A stretch of 64,000 nucleotides of DNA from contig JASISA010000042.1 in assembly GCA_031771865.1 (NCBI GenBank), forward strand, positions 1,667,501 through 1,731,500. Reading direction: 5' to 3'. This document shows positions 57,527 through 64,000 of the stretch, in pieces. Position numbers and translations under genes: made by a program. This DNA comes from Nothophaeocryptopus gaeumannii. Taxonomy: Eukaryota > Ascomycota > Dothideomycetes > Mycosphaerellales > Mycosphaerellaceae. The first letter of the stretch is position 1. The number at the start of each line of letters is the position of its first letter. A model generated the notes under the pieces. The model did no database searches, had not been told where the DNA came from, and saw only the letters and a program-made list of their open reading frames with translations.

Positions 57527-57976
57527 ATGCTGGGCATTTGCGCCCACTCAAAGCCCGTCTGGACGGCATCTGAGGCTTCCTCTGGCAAGGAACCTCTGCC
57601 ACCGGCACTGGTGAACATGGTGTTGAAAGAATGGGATTCTCATGACTGGAACGCCTCAAGCGATGCGCTCACCGATTGGCTGAATGCGCGTTGGAGGAAG
57701 ACGGGGTATCAAGTCTCATCTGAGACGGTGTGCTTCACTCTCAGACTTCATAATCGTAAGGCGAGGATGGGTTTGGGGGATCGTAAGGATGGACGATTCG
57801 TCCGGGAGACGAAGATCTATCATGATTTCTTTGAGGTAAGTTGCTTCTAAGGTACGGGTAAGGTAGGTAATTTCCCTATCGCACATTTCGCAAAACAGCC
57901 CTTTCTCCTTTACTACTATTGTTTCACCGACATGAATACACACGAAGCGTTGTCGTATGACATTTTACGATCCTGA
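57527..57976 (+). CDS. Small protein of unknown family, possible helix-turn-helix
   Basis: Two probable exons, join(57527..57835,57899..57976), encode about 128 residues; the 63-nt intron has a clean GTAAGT donor and AAACAG acceptor and preserves phase. The central part (LVNMVLKEWDSHDWNASSDA, LTDWLNARWRKTGYQVSSET, VCFTLRLHNRKAR) is helical, with Trp spacing reminiscent of a small DNA-binding helix bundle. I do not recognise a named family. The ATG directly follows a CCAG acceptor-like sequence, so an upstream exon is possible. The stop lies 97 bp from the stop of the convergent secreted protein. Confidence 0.5.
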
Positions 57977-58073
57977 GACACTATTGACCGAAACCATATC
58001 TCATTACATTCCTCCCATCCTCCTATTGCATCAATTCTAGATCTCCTTCGCAGGCAATACCTCAGCCGTCTCT

Positions 58074-58571
58074 TCAAAAATCCTCGACATCCACCTCATC
58101 GCCCTCCCCCTCCCCCTCTTCAACATTCCGTCCATGCAACCCCGTCAACACCGCCTCCGCACCAGCATCCGCACTCTCAATCGTCCATTTCTGACACCCA
58201 CCCCTCCCAAACCACTTCGTATTATACCCCTTCCCACTCCCCGCATTCGCACACATCATATGAAACTGCAGTCCACAGTACTCTCTAGGCACCCATTGCG
58301 CGGGATTACAGTTTCCTGTGATTTTGACGCGCACGCCTTGGGTTACGATGCCTTTGGAGGAGCGCGGGCCGGGGACCATGATTGTGTCGGTGGGCTTTCC
58401 GGCGGGACCGCGTTTGTTGCAAAAGGCGGATATGGCGGCGTTTGTGGCTGGATTTTTTCCGGCACATGTCACTGCGTACTGATAATCTGTCTTTGCTGCT
58501 GCGAATGCACTTGCGGAGGCGAGGAGGAGGGTGGTGGTGGTGGTGGTGGTGGTGACGAGTTGGAGCTGCAT
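58074..58571 (-). CDS. Small secreted cysteine-containing protein
   Basis: Single exon, 165 residues. The start ATG at 58571 gives a signal peptide, MQLQLVTTTTTTTTLLLASA, encoded partly by an ACC triplet run. The mature part has six cysteines (VTCAG, AFCNKRG, GNCNP, REYCGL, HMMCAN, GGCQKW), an even number that fits disulfide pairing. The pattern of Gly/Asn/Cys-rich loops recalls small fungal secreted proteins of unknown function, and it is a candidate extracellular effector or surface protein. The C-terminus is acidic (EEGEGEGDEVDVEDF). No enzyme motif or GPI signal is seen. An upstream frame continuation lacks a better start. Confidence 0.75.
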   Translation of the reverse strand: MQLQLVTTTTTTTTLLLASASAFAAAKTDYQYAVTCAGKNPATNAAISAFCNKRGPAGKPTDTIMVPGPRSSKGIVTQGVRVKITGNCNPAQWVPREYCGLQFHMMCANAGSGKGYNTKWFGRGGCQKWTIESADAGAEAVLTGLHGRNVEEGEGEGDEVDVEDF

Positions 58572-61191
58572 TTTGTGGCGATTTTGAGTGTTTTCGGGTG
58601 ATAGATATCTCCCAGTTCTTCTTTCTTGTAGCTTTTGCGTTGTTAAGCGTTTGTTCAGTGTTTGATTACCCTCTACGATGGAGACTAGAGGTGAGTGAGG
58701 GTCAGGAAGACCTTTCGAGGAGGTCCATGGTTTTTTTACTTGCGCTTGCGTGGAGTACGACAAAGAGGTTTGACAACAATGCTTGTACCAATCTTGTGGA
58801 AGGTCTCGTGACTGTCATCGGCCATTGACGATAACAAAGAGAAAGGCTGTAATGCGGCGAAGCCGGTGGGGAATCGGGAAGAGTCAAGCCTTGTCATGTT
58901 CGTTATCAACATAGCTCTATGTTGCTGCAAGCTCGTTCATGCTCCATGGTTACTATAACATTGCTCTCTGTTGGCGTCCTGGACGGATTGAGAGTATAGG
59001 AAGTGTGCTAGAAATTTGCCCTAGAACAGATGGGAAATGTGATGACATGTGAGAGATGATGTTCGGGTATCTTCCATGTTTGTTCGTGTCAATGGCAAGG
59101 GTGAAGGGAGCTTCGCAACAGGTAGACATGATCTTCCGTTCGTGTTCGGCCCTGTTTGCGCGAAGCTCAGTGACAAAGCTCGCTGCTAGTTTTCCTTTTG
59201 AGGGCGCTGCTAGCTCGAAGATACCAGACAAAGATCTACAGAATATGGAAGCTTTTGCTTGATTCGCTGTCAGTCTTCAAAAGTGACGAAGAAAGGTTCA
59301 TCCAAACTTATTGTGTCTGTCAGTGAGAGCGGCCGCCTGAGGTTCGGGTTCGAAGCCAAACATGAGTTGTACACTTCCTGCTGTCCACTTTGACTTCGGC
59401 GTAACGGATAGCGAGTGTAGAGATGCATCTCCAGATCTTGCCGGGTTCATTTCCTCCTTCCTTGGATTCCCTGTGGAGGATCTCCGACTCTTACGGGTGT
59501 TTTCGGAAGGGGTAACGAGATCTAGGCGACCTTGTTTCGACCTCACCTCTTCTTTGCTAACTGTGACCATAGTGAACATCGTCATAGCTTTCCGCTTCTG
59601 ATCATCGTGTACCGTCCATGGGTAAGTATTTCGAAGGGGTTGTCGTCGGCATGCGACGCTGGACGTTGCGGACTTCGCGGGCTGTGGTTTCGGCCTCAGG
59701 CTCCAAAGGCCTGACCGCGGTGGTGTGAGAACTTTCAGTAAACATAGAAATCCTTAACAACCGGGCCAGAGAGCCTCTTCTAATGCACACAAACCATCAT
59801 TGGATCATTAAGACTTGATCTCCGAGGCCAAGGCGGAAGTGTCAGATTGCTCACTTTATGCTTTCTTCTCATATGCATGCGCATGAAACCGGACAGGGAA
59901 ATACGCATGGTGTCATACCTGCCGCGTCCCCCAAGATCTTACTGAGCAGGCATGAGCTCCTGGAAAAGATGACTGCGTGGGCATTGTCTTGGCCAACAAC
60001 ATGCCTCCTGAAAGTCGCACGCTTGCATCATATACATTCTTGCTTTGTTGACTTTATCGGTCTCACATTGGGTCCACCGTCGTGGGTCAGCCAAGTGATA
60101 ATCATTCTGGGCAGCATGCACCTCGCCTTTTGAGGAGACTTTTCCTGCTGAGATGACTATTCGGCCATATCACGGACGACCGTGAATTTTGAAGTGGAAT
60201 GTCCAGCGTTGTTCTGCTGAACGAGCACTGGACATGCCAGTATCAGGCCACTCTTGAGATCTGCTCTCCACGAACGAGCATGGTTTCAAGGGTAGGCGGG
60301 CTCGGAGCCATCAATATCAAGGTTTCCAGAGGAAACGTCTTTCAGCACGTGCGTATTTTCTCCATCATCCGGACTCAAAGCACAGATCGTACAGCAAGTT
60401 TTGCTGCAGCATGGTGGAGGTACATTAGAGTCATATCTCACTGCTGTTCCTGCGGCGGTTGCGCGGATCTCCTCCCGCCAACGTCCATCATTCCCTTGGA
60501 AAGTGAGCATGGTTCTGCTTGTTCATCACGGCGCACTTGGCAGTAGCCGTTTCGACAGCGCGGTGGAGCCACGGCAGTAGCACGCCAAGGGAGTGTGTGG
60601 TGCCATGGAGTGGAGATCTACGTTCGCCTTTTGACGCCAAACAAAAAGTAATGGTAAAGCGTGTCACAGTGTCGCCTGGACGACAGGGGAGACGGATAGC
60701 GGAGGGATAAGCAAAAGAAGTCAAGATCCGGCTCATGCGCGCCCAAAGTTCCGCCCTGCCAATTCTCTGCAATAGACGCAGCACCGCCAAGAACGACACC
60801 TTCAACACACATCTTGTTCTCGTCGTCGAAACACGTCGCACGTTGCTTGGCGAGGACGACCGGGTATAAGATCAATTGGAAGCCGTCCATTTGAGCGCTA
60901 CGAACGGTAGCCGATAGCCTTATCTGCAGGAGCTCACACCTCGGGCCAATCCCTGGTGCCTGCCCCCTCTCGTCATAGGCCATAGCTTTTTGCTGGGCTG
61001 GAGCTCTGAAAGACAAAGCCGACCTTCGACCTACCACGCTCCGCCATTGCTTCTTTTTCTTCGCACGACGAAGAGTATTAGTGCTCTACAACACCTCCAT
61101 CCTCCCTCACAATCGTTCATTTAGGGGACGACGCTCGTGGGAGTGTTGCAGCAGCTATTTTAAACGTCCTACTTGGACTCCGCCGCCCAGC
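58572..61191. promoter_or_regulatory. Divergent intergenic region, secreted protein / pyruvate carboxylase
   Basis: A 2.6-kb gap that contains the promoters of the secreted protein (-) and pyruvate carboxylase (+). Several frames up to about 140 codons on either strand have no family resemblance. No specific regulatory site is claimed. Confidence 0.4.
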
Positions 61192-64000
61192 ATGTCTGAC
61201 TCCAAGGCCAACCAGAATGGCGACTTCGGCACACCGCACGCGGACGGTGAGACGCACCAGAACGCCAACACCGTCCACCAGCGCCTGCGAGCCAACAGCT
61301 CAATCATGCAACTGAACAAGATCCTCGTCGCCAACCGTGGAGAGATTCCCATCCGTATCTTCCGTACCGCACACGAGCTGTCCCTCCAAACAGTGGCTGT
61401 CTACAGTCACGAAGACCGCCTTTCTATGCACAGACAAAAGGCTGACGAGGCTTATGTGATTGGAAAGAGAGGGCAATTCACGCCTGTGGGCGCCTACCTG
61501 GCTGGCGACGAGATCATCAAGATCGCGAAGGAGCACAATGTCAACATGATTCATCCTGGATACGGTTTTCTCAGTGAGAACTACGAATTCGCAAAGGCCG
61601 TCGAGGCCGCGGGCATCATCTGGGTCGGTCCCAAGCCTCAAACGATCAATGACCTTGGAGACAAGGTTTCCGCCCGTACGCTTGCCGCAAAAGCAGACGT
61701 TCCGACTGTTCCCGGTACTGACGGACCGGTTGCAAGATTCGAGGAAGCTAAAGGCTTCACTGATGAGTACGGCTTCCCCATCATCATCAAGGCTGCCTTC
61801 GGAGGAGGTGGCCGCGGTATGCGTGTCGTCTGGAAGCAAGAAGACCTCAAGGATTCGTTCGAGCGCGCTACATCCGAGGCTAAGTCCGCCTTCGGAAATG
61901 GCACGGTCTTCATTGAGCGCTTCCTATATCAGCCGAAGCACATTGAGGTGCAGCTTCTCGGTGACAGCTACGGAAACGTGGTTCACCTGTACGAGCGTGA
62001 TTGCTCGGTTCAGCGTCGTCACCAGAAGGTTGTTGAGCTCGCACCGGCCAAGGATCTGCCACAGGAGACTCGCGACGCCATCTTGAACGATGCTGTCAGA
62101 CTCGCGAAGTCGGCCAACTACCGCAATGCTGGTACTGCTGAGTTTTTGGTTGACAAGGAGAATCGCCACTACTTCATTGAGATTAACCCTCGCATCCAGG
62201 TTGAGCACACCATCACTGAGGAGATCACGGGCATTGACATTGTAGCTGCTCAAATCCAAATTGCTGCAGGTGCCTCGCTCGAGCAACTTGGCTTGACCCA
62301 GGATCGAATCAGCACTCGTGGATTTGCCATTCAATGTCGTATCACCACGGAAGACCCATCGCAGGGCTTCAGCCCAGACACTGGCAAGATTGAGGTCTAC
62401 AGAAGCGCTGGTAAGTGATCGACGGCATTAAATGGAGAAGACTTGCGCTGACTTCCTCAATAGGAGGCAATGGAGTGAGATTAGATGGCGGCAACGGATT
62501 TTCTGGAGCAGTCATTACGCGTGAGTCCTTGAGACCGTATGGCATTGGTGTTCTAACGCGTACTGACATCTCCGCCAGCTTACTACGATTCCATGCTGGT
62601 CAAATGTACTTGCCTTGGCTCAACTTACGAGATCGCACGGAGAAAGGTGCTTCGTGCTCTTGTCGAGTTCCGTATTCGTGGCCTGAAGACGAACATTCCC
62701 TTCCTCGCCTCACTCCTCACCCACCCAACGTTCATCGACGGAACCTGCTGGACGACCTTCATCGACGATACCCCAGAGCTCTTCAACCTCATTGGCAGCC
62801 AGAACCGTGCTCAGAAGTTGGTCAGCTACCTTGGTGAGCTCATTGTCAACGGCGCACAAGTCGTTGGCCAAATGGGCGAGTCCAAGTTCAAGGGCGACGC
62901 TATCATTCCACAGCTGCACGATGCGAGCGGCAAGCAGATTGATACCACGCAGCCATGCACGAAGGGCTGGAGAAACATCATTGTCGATCAGGGCCCAGAG
63001 GCCTTCGCAAAGGCAGTAAGAGCAAACAAGGGATGTTTGATCATGGACACAACATGGCGTGATGCCCACCAGTCTCTGCTCGCAACGAGAATGCGTACCA
63101 TCGACCTCATCAACATTGCGAAGGAGACGAGCTACGCTCTCAGCAACGCTTGGGCTCTGGAGTGCTGGGGTGGTGCTACATTCGATGTTGCCATGCGTTT
63201 CTTGTACGAGGACCCGTGGGACCGCCTGAGGAAGATGCGCAAGCTGGTGCCGAACATCCCATTCCAGATGCTGCTGCGTGGTGCCAACGGTGTCGCGTAC
63301 TCTTCGCTCCCCGACAACGCCATCTATCACTTCTGCGAGCAGGCAAAGAAGAATGGTATGGACATCTTCCGAGTCTTCGACGCATTGAACGATATGGAGC
63401 AGCTTGAGGTTGGTGTTAAGGCCGTCCTCAAGGCTGGTGGTGTTGCTGAGGGTACCGTGTGCTACTCTGGCGACATGCTTAACCCAGACAAGAAATACAA
63501 CCTGGAGTACTACCTCAAGTGCGTTGACCGCATTGTAGGTATGGGCGCTCACATCCTCGGAATCAAGGACATGGCTGGTGTGCTCAAGCCAAAGGCTGCC
63601 ACACTCCTGATCGGTTCCATTCGCAAGAAGTACCCAGATCTTCCGATCCACGTCCACACCCACGATTCGGCTGGTACTGGTGTCGCCTCTATGGTTGCTT
63701 GCGCTCAGGCCGGCGCGGACGCGGTCGATGCTGCCACCGACAGCATGTCTGGTACCACCTCCCAGCCGAGCATCGGCGCCCTGAATGCATCCCTTGAAGG
63801 CAGCGAGTTCGAATCTGGACTCGACGCTCACCACTTGCGCGCGATCGACACATACTGGGCTCAGATTCGCATGCTCTACTCGCCATTCGAGGCCTGGCTC
63901 ACAGGACCTGACCCAGAGGTGTACGAGCACGAGATTCCAGGTGGCCAGCTGACGAACTTGATTTTCCAGGCTTCTCAAACCGGTCTGGGTGAGAAGTGGG
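61192..64000 (+). CDS. pyc: Pyruvate carboxylase, truncated by the window edge
   Basis: Biotin-dependent, ATP-driven carboxylation of pyruvate to oxaloacetate, the main anaplerotic step; cytosolic in most fungi. Exons join(61192..62410,62464..62520,62579..>64000), introns of 53 and 58 nt flanking a 57-nt exon, give the first 899 residues. The ATG at 61192 is the first in frame. The biotin carboxylase domain begins near residue 40 (LNKILVANRGEIPIRIFR) with HPGYGFLSEN, the ATP-loop GGGGRGMR (204-211) and EINPRIQVEHTITEE near 330. The carboxyltransferase domain shows LIMDTTWRDAHQSLLATR, ECWGGATFDVAMRFL, RGANGVAYSS, the Lys of GIKDMAG and HVHTHDSAGTG. The biotin carrier domain lies beyond 64000. 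No mitochondrial presequence is evident. Confidence 0.97.

Noticed and set aside
59335..59380. tRNA-like T-loop (GGTTCGAAGCC type) sequence
   Set aside because: No matching acceptor stem, D-arm or anticodon arm could be folded around it.
60618..61037. 139-codon minus-strand frame upstream of pyruvate carboxylase
   Set aside because: No recognisable domain; lies in the expected promoter and leader of the carboxylase.
62710..63978. 422-codon antisense frame within pyruvate carboxylase
   Set aside because: Shadow of the strongly conserved carboxyltransferase exon; no motif of its own.

Overview
The window is nuclear DNA from a filamentous ascomycete (Pezizomycotina). The signs are many introns of 48-65 nt with GT...AG ends and CTAAC/CTGAC branch sites, genes spaced 0.4-3 kb apart on both strands, and families typical of this group: a GPI-type CFEM protein, Zn2Cys6 regulators, an AflR-domain regulator, INSIG and DHA-type MFS pumps. 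A placement in Dothideomycetes (Capnodiales-like) is my inference from protein flavour, not a demonstrated fact. I see no rRNA, tRNA, CRISPR, plasmid or intact transposon.

Layout. 1-9 kb: an atypical zinc-cluster regulator (-) divergent from a Mug190-like SMP/C2 membrane-contact protein (+). 9-16.6 kb: a gene-poor stretch around an amino-acid permease (+). 16.6-19.7 kb: two convergent secreted proteins, one Thr-rich with putative Kex2 sites and one CFEM. 20-24 kb: an RNase III-like protein (+) convergent with a carboxymuconate lactonizing enzyme (-) that carries an apparent one-base frameshift. 24.7-34 kb: a dense housekeeping block with a Gly-rich membrane protein, an adenylate-kinase-like protein without a P-loop, INSIG, YTM1, ATIC (ADE16/17) and RAM2. 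34-42 kb: an accessory stretch with an interrupted ORF, an orphan AflR-type regulator and a decayed BTB gene. 42.5-47.8 kb: BEM46, proteasome beta1 (PRE3) and a PHO80-type cyclin. 50.8-56.2 kb: the trehalose-complex regulatory subunit TPS3 convergent with a 14-TM MFS exporter. 57.5-64 kb: a small unassigned gene, a small secreted protein and pyruvate carboxylase, which runs off the right edge.

How the genes relate. Nothing here forms a classical biosynthetic cluster: the AflR-type regulator has no PKS, NRPS or terpene synthase within the window. Housekeeping genes often sit in divergent pairs with short shared promoters (INSIG/YTM1, BEM46/PRE3), and two convergent pairs have stop codons less than 100 bp apart. 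The most notable points are (i) a BTB gene with at least five lesions, (ii) the frame break in an otherwise well-conserved beta-ketoadipate enzyme, (iii) three fold-preserving, probably catalytically dead enzymes (adenylate-kinase-like, RNase III-like, TPS3), and (iv) abrupt C-rich to G-rich strand-composition switches inside single genes, clearest in RAM2. Splice sites were placed by eye from consensus signals, frame and family fit; no alignments were run.
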